Assembly (NCBI GenBank): GCA_029262995.1
Contig: JAJCYH010000012.1
Location: 1 to 64,000 of the forward strand
DNA: 64,000 bases
Origin: Saprospiraceae bacterium
Lineage (GTDB): Bacteria > Bacteroidota > Bacteroidia > Chitinophagales > Saprospiraceae
Reading direction: 5' to 3'
The first letter of the stretch is position 1. Each line of letters starts with the position of its first letter. Below, one piece after another: positions 47,810 to 56,839 of this stretch. A model generated the notes under the pieces. The model did no database searches, was not told the DNA's origin, and saw only the letters and a list, made by a program, of their open reading frames with translations. The position numbers and the translations under genes were made by a program.

Positions 47810-49324
47810 ATGACAAAGGGCATAAAATCATTATTGCTTTTAACGGTTGTCGTTTCATTTTTTGCTTCATGCAAAAAAAGCGGTGGCAGTGGCGATCTTT
47901 CGACCTCTACAGGTTGGGAATACAATAATCCAGAATATGGAGGATTTGAAAAACTTGACTATGAAGGTCAAATTAATGGACCAAACTTGGTTTTGGTAGA
48001 AGGTGGCACCTTTTCCATGGGACTAACTCAGGAAGATGTAACATTCGAATGGAATAATGTTCCAAGAAGAGTTACTGTTTCTTCATTTTATATGGATGAA
48101 ACTGAAGTTAGAAACATAGATTGGAGAGAATATGAATTCTGGACAAGAAATACCTACAAAACATATCCTGAAGTTTGGAAAAGCTTACTTCCCGATACTT
48201 TGGTATGGAGGGAGGAATTGGCTTTTAATGAGCCTTTAATACGGGCCTACTACAGACACCCATCTTATGATGATTATCCAGTAGTTGGTGTTTCTTGGAA
48301 TCAAGTACAAGAATTTTGTAAATGGAGATCAAACCGTGTTAACGAGATGATCTTAATTCAAAGAGGAATTTTTAATCCTAATGTGACGGAACAAGTTGAT
48401 AGCGAGTCATTTGACTCTGAAGCTTATTTAGCTGGACAGTACACTGGTAGTGTAAGAAAGAATCTTGAAGATATTGCCACAGGTGGTGAAAGAGCAGTGA
48501 AGTTTGAAGATGGTATATTACTTCCAGAATACAGATTGCCGACGGAAGCTGAATGGGAATATGCTGCACTTGCTCTTCAAGGCAATCAACCTGAAACTGG
48601 TGATGAAAATATAACTGATAAGAGATTTTTCCCTTGGAATGACAACACTGCCAGATATCAAAAGCATAATAAAAACCAAGGTAAGATCATGGCTAACTTT
48701 AAAAGAGGGCGAGGTGATTACATGGGTATGTCAGGAAACCTTAACGATAAAGCTTCAATGCCTGCTCCCGTTGGTACTTATCTTCCAAATGATTATGGAC
48801 TTTATAACATGGCAGGTAATGTTTCAGAGTGGGTACAGGATGTTTATCGTCCAATGACATCTATTGATTTAAGTGATCCTGAAAATCATGACTTGAATCC
48901 TTTCAGAGGGAATATCTATCAAGAGTTGGTTTTGGATGAAGAAGGAAAGCCAGTAGAAAAGGATAGCTTAGGTAGATTAAGAACTCAATTGGTAGCAGAC
49001 GATACCTTAGGTTTAAGAGATAACTATAGAAAAGGCGATGTAAGAGATTATATAGATGGTGATAACAAAGAATTCGTAAACTATGGATATGGTGAATGGA
49101 CACTAATCGCCGATAGTTCAAGAGTATATAAAGGAGGTTCATGGGCAGACAGATTGTATTGGTTGTCTCCAGGAACAAGAAGATTCAAAGAACAGAACAA
49201 ATCTAGCAGTAAGTTGGGATTCCGTTGCGCAATGATCAGAGTTGGTGGTGAAACAGGAAACGAAGATATGGGTGGAATTCAATTCCAAGAAAAAGGAAGA
49301 AACATTAAAAGGAGATACAAATAA
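47810..49324 (+). CDS. gldJ: Gliding motility lipoprotein GldJ (FGE-sulfatase fold)
   Basis: 504 aa. Lipoprotein signal with lipobox ASC at about residue 22. The formylglycine-generating-enzyme-like domain has VEGGTFSMGLTQEDVTFEWN, FYMDETEVRNIDWREYEFW, YPVVGVSWNQVQEFCKWRSN, YRLPTEAEWEYAALALQG, YGLYNMAGNVSEWVQDVY and RVYKGGSWADRLYWLSPGTR. The length and the RNIDWREY variant fit GldJ rather than GldK. GldJ stabilises the gliding motor/T9SS core. It is followed by murF, as in Flavobacterium. Confidence 0.88.
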   Translation: MTKGIKSLLLLTVVVSFFASCKKSGGSGDLSTSTGWEYNNPEYGGFEKLDYEGQINGPNLVLVEGGTFSMGLTQEDVTFEWNNVPRRVTVSSFYMDETEVRNIDWREYEFWTRNTYKTYPEVWKSLLPDTLVWREELAFNEPLIRAYYRHPSYDDYPVVGVSWNQVQEFCKWRSNRVNEMILIQRGIFNPNVTEQVDSESFDSEAYLAGQYTGSVRKNLEDIATGGERAVKFEDGILLPEYRLPTEAEWEYAALALQGNQPETGDENITDKRFFPWNDNTARYQKHNKNQGKIMANFKRGRGDYMGMSGNLNDKASMPAPVGTYLPNDYGLYNMAGNVSEWVQDVYRPMTSIDLSDPENHDLNPFRGNIYQELVLDEEGKPVEKDSLGRLRTQLVADDTLGLRDNYRKGDVRDYIDGDNKEFVNYGYGEWTLIADSSRVYKGGSWADRLYWLSPGTRRFKEQNKSSSKLGFRCAMIRVGGETGNEDMGGIQFQEKGRNIKRRYK

Positions 49325-49343
49325 TACTCCTCATTTAAAATAT

Positions 49344-49380
49344 AAAAGGCTTTTGATATCGATATCAAAAGCCTTTTTTT
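49344..49380 (+). terminator. Terminator after gldJ built from a 34-bp perfect palindrome
   Basis: AAAAGGCTTTTGATATC (49344-49360) and its exact complement (49361-49377) form a perfect palindrome, ending in a run of seven Ts. It ends 12 bp before the murF ATG. Confidence 0.85.
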
Positions 49381-49389
49381 TGTCATAAC

Positions 49390-50673
49390 ATGAAATCAAT
49401 TACTGAAATATATCAAATTTTTCAATCCTGTAATGGAGTTTGTATCGATACGCGCAAACTACAACCAGGACAAATGTTTTTTGCCTTTAAAGGCAAAAAT
49501 ACAGACGGACATAAATATGTAAGGCAAGTATTAGAAACAAAAAATTGCTTTGCCATCATAGAAGATGAAAACTATTACATTGATGACCGAACCATCATGG
49601 TTGACAGCATGCTAGATACCCTCCAGCAGTTGGCAAAACGGCATAGAAGCCAATTTGGTATCCCTGTCATTGGCATAACTGGTTCAAATGGAAAGACAAC
49701 AAGCAAGGAATTAATGCAGGCGGTGTTGTCTCAGAAATATAATGTGCATGTAACTGAGGGGAATTACAATAACCATCTAGGGGTTCCAATTACCTTGCTC
49801 AATACTGATGTTGATACTGATATTCTAATTGTTGAAATGGGTGCTAATAGACTAAAAGACATCGAAGAGTTATGTCAGATTGCTGATCCCAACCATGGGA
49901 TTATAACGAATATTGGAAATGCTCATGTTGAAGGATTCGGTTCTCTTGAAAATATATTAATTGGAAAGACCGAACTATACGAATATATTGCTGATGTTGA
50001 TGGCGTATTATTTGTCAATAAAAATGAAGCTAAACTTATTGACCGTATTCCTGAAAATATTGATCTGCACTTATATCCAAATGAAGATATTTCAATAAAC
50101 ACTAAAGGTTTGTTTCTCAAAATAAAGGATAAAAGCAATAATGTGGAATATTCTACATCTCTTTATGGCAATTATAACGCTCTGAATATACAGGCGGCAC
50201 TATGCATTGGCGATTATTTTATGGTGTCCAGGTATAAAGCATTAATGGCTATTTCAGATTATAAACCCAAAATGAATCGATCTCAGATTATTAATAAAGC
50301 TGGTGTTCATTTTGTTATGGATGCCTATAATGCTAATCCAACCAGCATGAAAGCAAGCTTGGAGAGTCTGTTTGCTTCAGATTTAAAAAACGACAAAGTA
50401 CTTATTTTGGGAGATATGATGGAATTGGGAGACAATGCAATTCTGTGGCACCGTGAAATACTTGATTTTCTTAAAACACAACACTTCAGGCAACTCATCC
50501 TTGTTGGTCCTTTATTTAAAGAAGCAGATGAGATTCATAAGTTTGAGCACTACGACAATGTTAAAGACTTGAAGCGTATTTATAGGTCTAGAATTCACGA
50601 ATTTAAAGATTGTATCATATTGCTTAAGGCATCAAGATCAATACAACTTGAGAGCTTCCTAGAACTATTTTAA
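49390..50673 (+). CDS. murF: UDP-N-acetylmuramoyl-tripeptide--D-alanyl-D-alanine ligase
   Basis: 427 aa. It adds D-Ala-D-Ala to the UDP-MurNAc tripeptide, finishing the cytoplasmic peptidoglycan precursor. The Mur-ligase ATP loop is GITGSNGKTTSKELMQAVLS, followed by TEGNYNNHLGVPITLL, the metal-binding EMGA, and VMDAYNANPTSMKASLESLF in the C-terminal domain. It lies directly behind the gldJ terminator. Its stop overlaps the stop of the convergent gene by 4 bp (shared TTAA). Confidence 0.95.
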   Translation: MKSITEIYQIFQSCNGVCIDTRKLQPGQMFFAFKGKNTDGHKYVRQVLETKNCFAIIEDENYYIDDRTIMVDSMLDTLQQLAKRHRSQFGIPVIGITGSNGKTTSKELMQAVLSQKYNVHVTEGNYNNHLGVPITLLNTDVDTDILIVEMGANRLKDIEELCQIADPNHGIITNIGNAHVEGFGSLENILIGKTELYEYIADVDGVLFVNKNEAKLIDRIPENIDLHLYPNEDISINTKGLFLKIKDKSNNVEYSTSLYGNYNALNIQAALCIGDYFMVSRYKALMAISDYKPKMNRSQIINKAGVHFVMDAYNANPTSMKASLESLFASDLKNDKVLILGDMMELGDNAILWHREILDFLKTQHFRQLILVGPLFKEADEIHKFEHYDNVKDLKRIYRSRIHEFKDCIILLKASRSIQLESFLELF

Positions 50674-51596
50674 GCCACACAAAGATCCAATAGGATGTTT
50701 GGGATCGTTCCCTCCCTTATAGCCAGGTAATCACCTTCAGAGCATGGAATAGATTCCTTAGTCTCTGGATGAATAAACCACCATCGTTTGGTCTGTTGAG
50801 CTTGAATAAAGCTTAGTGGTTTATTGAAAAAGGTACTTTCAACCAAGTAGACTTTGTTTTCTTTATCTTCGACATTATCAATTTCAATTTGATTTTTTCC
50901 TTCGAGATAATACCAGAAATTGGTGGCAATGCACTCCCAGGTTTCTTCACTTAAACTGTGATGGGAAATATTGATGAAAAGAAAATTTTGTGACGCTGAC
51001 ATCGCATAAAACCTTAATAGCTGGCAGGATTCATAAATATCCAAGCCTGTAAGTTTAGAATCTTTATGGAAGCTGTCTTGTCTTCTAATGGCATTCACAT
51101 TAAAGAATAATGCTTGTGTGGATCTTAATGTGCTTTCTGCTTTGCTAAAATCAGTCTTGTACTCTCCTAAGCTTACGGAATGGTGATGGACCTTATCTGT
51201 TAGATGTCTTTGATAAGCGATTGTTTTGGTTTTGTTATCGCAGCTATTTTCGATAAAAGCACATTTGTCTTTGAATATCTTTAAAAAACTTTCTTGCTGA
51301 ATTTGACTACCAAAAAATACAAATGGGTCTTGAATATCAAATTCATTTATGTGCTCTGCATTTAACTCTTTTTCAGTAAGCAAACCAAAACTGATTTCTA
51401 TTTGATTTTGCAAAAGTGAAAAGCGACAGAATTGCTCTATAAAGCTCTTCATAGAGTTTTTGTGGTTGAAGATCATTTTAATCTTGCCTTTGGCGCGTTG
51501 ACCTAAAGATGGAAATCCTGAAGAGCCATTTTGGTTTTCAATATTGATTCCTAATGAAACAAAATCTTCAACGGATTTCAACCAAACTATCTGCAT
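50670..51596 (-). CDS. Arginase/formimidoylglutamase-fold protein without metal ligands
   Basis: 308 aa. The order of segments follows Bacteroidota formimidoylglutamase-like proteins: GQRAKGK near the start, TIAYQRHL, AESTLRSTQALFFNVNAIRR, GLDIYESCQLLRFYAMSASQ, FWYYLEGK and a C-terminal KRWWFIHP..CSEGDYLAIREGTIP. In the enzymes the third segment is DISxxxxxD with metal-binding aspartates; here it reads FFNVNAIRRQD, and no DAHxD motif is seen, so catalysis is unlikely. It is shorter than the usual ~380 aa. Probably a pseudoenzyme whose role is unknown. Confidence 0.7.
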   Translation of the reverse strand: MQIVWLKSVEDFVSLGINIENQNGSSGFPSLGQRAKGKIKMIFNHKNSMKSFIEQFCRFSLLQNQIEISFGLLTEKELNAEHINEFDIQDPFVFFGSQIQQESFLKIFKDKCAFIENSCDNKTKTIAYQRHLTDKVHHHSVSLGEYKTDFSKAESTLRSTQALFFNVNAIRRQDSFHKDSKLTGLDIYESCQLLRFYAMSASQNFLFINISHHSLSEETWECIATNFWYYLEGKNQIEIDNVEDKENKVYLVESTFFNKPLSFIQAQQTKRWWFIHPETKESIPCSEGDYLAIREGTIPNILLDLCVA

Positions 51597-51683
51597 GTGT
51601 TTATTATTTAATTATGATGATTCAAAAATAATACTTACTGAAAATAAATGCATTAAATATTATAAAATTTTATCATATATTGT

Positions 51684-51691
51684 TAATTTTG
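51684..51691 (+). promoter_or_regulatory. Possible -7 promoter element for the OmpA-family gene
   Basis: TAATTTTG matches TAnnTTTG, 70 bp upstream of the start codon. No -33 element is seen. Confidence 0.3.
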
Positions 51692-51761
51692 CATATATAT
51701 CTGTCTGAAAAAGCCTTGTTGGGTGTTTACAAACAGCTATTAGGTCTCTAGAGAATTAAAA

Positions 51762-54671
51762 ATGGATAACTACAATTTACAACTTATGACTAACAAGTTG
51801 AAAATGGCAATTTTGGCCATTACAATGTCTATTAATCTTGCCTCAGCACAAAGCCCAGAGGCAGCTTCCTCCGAAGATACAAGCCCAATTGATTATCAGG
51901 ATACCTGGCAAAGTCCGTATATCACCGATGAAATGACTGTTGATGCAGAGCAGAATAAAAGCTGGAGAATGGGGGATTATAAATTTCCTTCCAAACCGAA
52001 GCATTCTTGGGAGTTTGGTCTACACATGGGACATTTCTTTATCGATGGAGACATTGATAAAAATATGTTAGGTGGTTATGGACTTGGATTGCATTTGCGC
52101 AAAGCAATAAATTATACCTTATCAATTAGAGCATCCATGGTTTATGGGATAGCCACTGGTCTAGAAATACAACCAAGTAGACATAAGAACAACACAGGAT
52201 TAAACGGCTTTGGTGGTGGATTGGTGGAGTCTACATTTGAAATGTATGACCCAATGCGTGGTGGACCAGGGGAATGGTTTCCAGCATACAAAACCAGTTA
52301 TGTTTCAGGTGATCTATCGGCTATATTCAATATAGGTAATTTACTTTTTCATAGAGAAAGAAATAAGTGGAATTTTTTCATAGGTGTAGGTGTAGGATTA
52401 AATACATATAAAACTCGATTAGATTTATTGGATTCAAACGGTCTTCCTTATGATGGTGTGAGAGAGTTGATTGGATGGACGCCTGAGGAATTAGACACCA
52501 AGGCTGGAAGGGGAAGAATTAAAAGCGCATTAGAAGAATTATATGATGGTGACTATGAAACAGTAGGTTATATAAAATCCGGAATATTTGGAATTGGAGA
52601 TGAGATGAACGTATATTTTGTTCTTATTCCAACTGTAGGATTGTCGAGAAAGGTAAATAAGCGTATTAACATAGCTATAGAACATTCTGTCTATCTTTCT
52701 GACAATGACTATCTGGATGGTATCAAATTTAGAACAGCTATAGATCAAACAATTAATAACGATGTAGCTCATTATACAAACCTTAGAATAGGAATAAATA
52801 TTGGAAATTTTAAAAAGGTTACGGAGCCTCTTTATTGGATGAATCCTATTGATCAGGCCTTTAATGATATTGCCAATTTGAAAAGCCAAGAAGATCTTGA
52901 TTTTGCAGATGAGGATAATGACGGTGTTATCGATCTAATAGACCAACAAATAAATACTCCTGAGGATTGTCCTGTAGATACGAGAGGCGTTATTTTAGAC
53001 AGTGATGGAGACGGAATCGTAGATTGCGAAGATAGAGAGCCTTATTCAAGGCCTGGATGTCCTGTTGATGCCTTAGGTATTGCAGAATGTGAAGAAGATG
53101 ATGCTGTAAATGAGGACAGAGTACTTGCTCTTGTGGATAGTAGGCTTGAAGCATTTAAGAATTCTTTAGAATCAGCTAATTTCCTAACACCGAACCAAAC
53201 ATCAAGTCCGATCATTACAAACCCTGATGGATCAAAGAGTTTCGAATCAACATATAGTGATGGCTCTACTGTGAAGACTACACAAAACTCAGATGGATCA
53301 ATTCTCAGTACACGTAAATATGAGGATGGTTCTTATGAAAAACTTCAAAAAGGACTAGATGGTAATATTGATGCAGAAGTAGCTGATAGTGAAGGTAATA
53401 TTACCAATATTAAACGATATGCCGACGGTGCTCAAACGCAAAGAAGAGAGAATCCTGATGGCTCTATTACTAAGAGTAATATAGATCCGGAAGGCAGAAT
53501 TGAAAGTGAAACCAAGTATCTTGATGGTACGACACTTTTGGTTATCAAAGACCTTGATGGCACAATAGTGAGTGACAAACTAGAACTTGACGGTACGAGT
53601 ACAACGACTTCTAAGCGAACAGACGGCGTAGTTAAGTCTCAATCAAGACAACTAGATGGCACTTTAGTGACCCTTGTAAATGATCCTAGTGATAAGATTA
53701 CAAAGACGGTAACAAGTCCAGATGGACAAAGAACAATAACAGAAAAATCAAAAGATGGTGTTCTTACGATGACGACTCGCGATGTCAATGGTACAGAAAC
53801 GACGACAGTTCAAGACACTGATGGAACCATAACGACAGAACATAAATATGTCGATGGTTCTTATGCAAGGACAACACAAAAGCCTAATCATGAAGTTTTA
53901 TATGAGGCATTAGATTCTGAAGGAATCCTGACAAACCTAAAACAGAGATCAGATGGATCACAACGTATTGTTATAAGCAATGACGATTCTATAATTTCTG
54001 ATGAGGAATTATCAAGTGATAATGCAATTAATATTGAACGTTTTGCAGGAGTTGATGATATTGATACACCACAAGTTCCAAGAGAACCTGAAATTCTGCG
54101 TCTAAATAACATTCCAGACTTCCCGAAGCAAGATGTTTCATTGTCAGAAACGGATGAAAATCTTGTTAGAAATGATAAAGAAAGTACAACAGTACTAAAA
54201 ACTACAATAGTGCATTCTGGCTGTGGTAACTGGTTTTTACCAATGATTCATTATGATTTAAATAAATCTAACATTAAGCCTCAATATTACAGTCACTTAC
54301 ATAATGTTGCAGAGGTGATGCGAAAATGCCCAGATATCTGCGTTGTTGCGCAAGGACATACTGACAATCGCCATTCTAATACCTATAATACTATTTTATC
54401 CTATAAAAGAGCAAAGGCAGCTATTGAGTATCTTACAGAAAGGTATGAAATCGATAGGTCAAGACTTAAGCTGATGTATGGAGGTGAGGATTCTCCAATG
54501 GTTTTATCCGCTAGCACAGAGGCACATCACTTTATGAACAGGAGGGTAGAATTCAGAACTTGTGAATCCGCAGATAAAGACATGGATGCACCGGAAGGAT
54601 ATACAGATCAGTTATTTGAAGCTGATAATAGACAAGAATTAATTAAAGGAAATAAGGCTTCGGGATATTAA
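51762..54671 (+). CDS. OmpA family protein with 23 hendecapeptide repeats
   Basis: 969 aa. Signal peptide to about residue 29 (MSINLASAQ). A beta-barrel-like domain (about 60-360) is followed by thrombospondin type 3-like acidic repeats (DEDNDGVIDLIDQQ, DSDGDGIVDCEDREP, about 382-430). From residue 489 to 741 there are 23 consecutive repeats of exactly 11 residues, each starting DG or a variant (EG, NG, NH, SD). The C-terminal OmpA domain (about 815-950: FLPMIHYDLNKSNIKPQYYS, VVAQGHTDNRHSNTYNTILS, RAKAAIEYL, RLKLMYGGEDSP, MNRRVEFRTCE) should bind peptidoglycan. It likely links the outer membrane to the cell wall, with the repeat block as a spacer or rigid stalk. Confidence 0.88.
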   Translation: MDNYNLQLMTNKLKMAILAITMSINLASAQSPEAASSEDTSPIDYQDTWQSPYITDEMTVDAEQNKSWRMGDYKFPSKPKHSWEFGLHMGHFFIDGDIDKNMLGGYGLGLHLRKAINYTLSIRASMVYGIATGLEIQPSRHKNNTGLNGFGGGLVESTFEMYDPMRGGPGEWFPAYKTSYVSGDLSAIFNIGNLLFHRERNKWNFFIGVGVGLNTYKTRLDLLDSNGLPYDGVRELIGWTPEELDTKAGRGRIKSALEELYDGDYETVGYIKSGIFGIGDEMNVYFVLIPTVGLSRKVNKRINIAIEHSVYLSDNDYLDGIKFRTAIDQTINNDVAHYTNLRIGINIGNFKKVTEPLYWMNPIDQAFNDIANLKSQEDLDFADEDNDGVIDLIDQQINTPEDCPVDTRGVILDSDGDGIVDCEDREPYSRPGCPVDALGIAECEEDDAVNEDRVLALVDSRLEAFKNSLESANFLTPNQTSSPIITNPDGSKSFESTYSDGSTVKTTQNSDGSILSTRKYEDGSYEKLQKGLDGNIDAEVADSEGNITNIKRYADGAQTQRRENPDGSITKSNIDPEGRIESETKYLDGTTLLVIKDLDGTIVSDKLELDGTSTTTSKRTDGVVKSQSRQLDGTLVTLVNDPSDKITKTVTSPDGQRTITEKSKDGVLTMTTRDVNGTETTTVQDTDGTITTEHKYVDGSYARTTQKPNHEVLYEALDSEGILTNLKQRSDGSQRIVISNDDSIISDEELSSDNAINIERFAGVDDIDTPQVPREPEILRLNNIPDFPKQDVSLSETDENLVRNDKESTTVLKTTIVHSGCGNWFLPMIHYDLNKSNIKPQYYSHLHNVAEVMRKCPDICVVAQGHTDNRHSNTYNTILSYKRAKAAIEYLTERYEIDRSRLKLMYGGEDSPMVLSASTEAHHFMNRRVEFRTCESADKDMDAPEGYTDQLFEADNRQELIKGNKASGY

Positions 54672-54673
54672 AG

Positions 54674-54710
54674 AAAAAGGCTTAGAAGAAATTCTAAGCC
54701 TTTTTTTTTA
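54674..54710. terminator. Bidirectional terminator between the OmpA gene and pdhC
   Basis: Stem AAAAAGGCTTAGAA (54674-54687) with its complement (54692-54705), GAAA loop, T run on the right and A run on the left. It separates two convergent genes. Confidence 0.85.
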
Positions 54711-54712
54711 TT

Positions 54713-56011
54713 CTAATATAAAATCTTGACCGGATTTTCCAGGAAGGATTTTAAAGTCTGAAGGAATATTGCACCTTTGGCTCCATCAACAATACGGTGA
54801 TCACAAGAAAGCGTTACTTTCATTACATTTCCAATAGCCAATTGACCATTTTTTACAATAGGTTTTTCAACGATTGATCCTACAGCTAAAATGCATGCAT
54901 CAGGTGGATTAATGATCGCGGTAAATTCATCTATATCAAACATCCCAAGATTACTAATCGTAAAGGAGTTGCCAGACATTTCTTCAGGTGCTAATTTTCT
55001 AGACTTTGCTCTGCCTGCCAATTCAACAACTTCACCTTTGATCATAGAAAGAGACTTTAGATCTGCCTTATTGACAACAGGTACCATTAATCCTTCATCA
55101 ATTGCAACCGCAACTCCTATGTTGATATCTTGATGGTAGGTGATTTTATCATCATACCATGAAGCATTGATTTCTGGATGTTTGCGTAAAGCAGCAGCAC
55201 TAGCTTTAATAATCAAGTCATTGAAAGAGATCCTCACTTCAACATCTTCATTAAGTGCATTACGTGCTACAATAGCATTGTCCATATTAATTTCCATGGT
55301 AAGGTAAAAGTGTGGAGAAGTAAACTTACTCTGGCTTAACCTTTTAGCGATCACTTTCCTCATTTGTGAAAGTGGTTTATCTCCATATACATTAGGATCA
55401 ATTATGGAAGGGATGGAAGTCTGAGTGGAAACTTCAGCTGGAATTCCATTTTCCAGGGCATAATCTACATCTCTTTTAATAATTCTTCCATTTTCACCGG
55501 TTCCTTCTATTCTTTCAAGGGCAATACCACTTTCTTCCGCAATTTTTCTCGCAAGGGGAGATGCTTTTAATCTGCCATCTTTAGTAGTGGAACCAGCGGT
55601 TGATTTAGCTGGACTTGCTTTTTTAACTTGTTTTGTGCTTGTGCTTGTGCTTGTGCTTGTGACTGGGGCCGCTTGAACTTGTGCTTGGGCGGTGGCTGTC
55701 TCAGGAGCTGGCTGCGATTTGGCTGGCGCAGTAGATTCATTTTTTACATCTTCGAGGAGCTTTGAGATATCTTCTCCTGAATCACCAATAATAGCAATTA
55801 CACCATCAACAGGGACCGTCCCTGATTCTACTCCAATATAAAGCAGTGTTCCTTCATTGAAACTTTCAAGTTCCATAGTAGCTTTATCAGTTTCCACTTC
55901 AGCCAAGATATCTCCTGGTGAAACCTTATCTCCAACTGCTTTTTGCCAGGATACAATATTACCTTCTTCCATTGTATCACTTAATCTAGGCATTCTAATG
56001 ATTTCAGCCAT
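54713..56011 (-). CDS. Pyruvate dehydrogenase E2 (dihydrolipoyllysine acetyltransferase)
   Basis: 432 aa. One N-terminal lipoyl domain with the lipoylated lysine in VETDKATMELESF, an Ala/Pro/Ser/Thr linker including an STSTSTST run, the E1/E3-binding domain (KASPLARKIAEESGIALERI) and a catalytic domain ending SCDHRIVDGAKGAIFLQTLK with the active-site His. It transfers acetyl groups to CoA. E1 and E3 genes are not adjacent. The linker is encoded in part by four GTGCTT hexanucleotides (55635-55658). Confidence 0.93.
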   Translation of the reverse strand: MAEIIRMPRLSDTMEEGNIVSWQKAVGDKVSPGDILAEVETDKATMELESFNEGTLLYIGVESGTVPVDGVIAIIGDSGEDISKLLEDVKNESTAPAKSQPAPETATAQAQVQAAPVTSTSTSTSTKQVKKASPAKSTAGSTTKDGRLKASPLARKIAEESGIALERIEGTGENGRIIKRDVDYALENGIPAEVSTQTSIPSIIDPNVYGDKPLSQMRKVIAKRLSQSKFTSPHFYLTMEINMDNAIVARNALNEDVEVRISFNDLIIKASAAALRKHPEINASWYDDKITYHQDINIGVAVAIDEGLMVPVVNKADLKSLSMIKGEVVELAGRAKSRKLAPEEMSGNSFTISNLGMFDIDEFTAIINPPDACILAVGSIVEKPIVKNGQLAIGNVMKVTLSCDHRIVDGAKGAIFLQTLKSFLENPVKILY

Positions 56012-56028
56012 TTTATTTTTTTAATGCA

Positions 56029-56036
56029 CAAATGTA
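56029..56036 (-). promoter_or_regulatory. -7 promoter element for the E2 gene
   Basis: Minus-strand TACATTTG, 17 bp before the start codon. Confidence 0.45.
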
Positions 56037-56211
56037 ATCATCATTGTAAAAAAAAGCATTCTTATTAAGAATCTAAAATTTACATCACTATTAACACAGG
56101 ATTCATTGAAAAGATCATTTTCTAAGAGCAGATTACTTCTCATATTAATAAAACTTATAATAAGTCAATAATTCTCCATAGATAAATGTATCAAATAACT
56201 ATTTTTATGCC

Positions 56212-56826
56212 ATGAAATTTTCTTCTAAAACTCTTGAGAAGGCTGTAGAGGCAGTCAGTGCATTGCCTAGTATCGGAAAGAAATCTGCGTTAAGATTGGT
56301 TCTTCATTTGGCAGCAAATAAAGGAGATAAGAAAAAAAGGCTTGTTGAGGCCCTTGAGGCCCTGACCAATGATTTAAAAACATGTCAAAAATGTTATAAT
56401 TATTCTGATACCGAATTATGTGACATTTGCAGTGACATGGTAAGAAATGATAAGCAAATATGTGTGGTAGAATCTGTAAAGGATGTAATGGCAATTGAAA
56501 GTACTCAACAGTATAGTGGGGTATATCATATTTTGGGAGGTGTTATAAGTCCTTTGGAAGGCATCGGTCCTGAAGATTTGAATATTGATAGTTTGATTCA
56601 GAGGCTAAAGGATGAAGAAATCGGAGAATTAATAATGGCCATTAGCCCAACCATTGAAGGCGATACGACGATTTATTATATTTCTAAACTTATTGATACA
56701 GAAATTACCATCTCTACGATTGCAAGAGGCGTATCATTTGGGGGTGAGCTTGAATATGCTGATGAACTCACTCTTGGTCGTTCAATACATAGCCGTACAG
56801 TGTATAATAATTCAGTATCTTCCTAG
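56212..56826 (+). CDS. recR: Recombination mediator RecR
   Basis: 204 aa. The helix-hairpin-helix at the N-terminus (LPSIGKKSALRLVLHL), the C4 zinc finger (CQKCYNYSDTELCDIC) and the Toprim domain (ICVVESVKDVMAIE, GVISPLEGIGPEDL) are all in place. RecR, with RecO and RecF, loads RecA onto SSB-coated DNA. It is followed by the glycosyltransferase gene after 13 bp. Confidence 0.95.
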   Translation: MKFSSKTLEKAVEAVSALPSIGKKSALRLVLHLAANKGDKKKRLVEALEALTNDLKTCQKCYNYSDTELCDICSDMVRNDKQICVVESVKDVMAIESTQQYSGVYHILGGVISPLEGIGPEDLNIDSLIQRLKDEEIGELIMAISPTIEGDTTIYYISKLIDTEITISTIARGVSFGGELEYADELTLGRSIHSRTVYNNSVSS

Positions 56827-56839
56827 TATAATATAGGGA

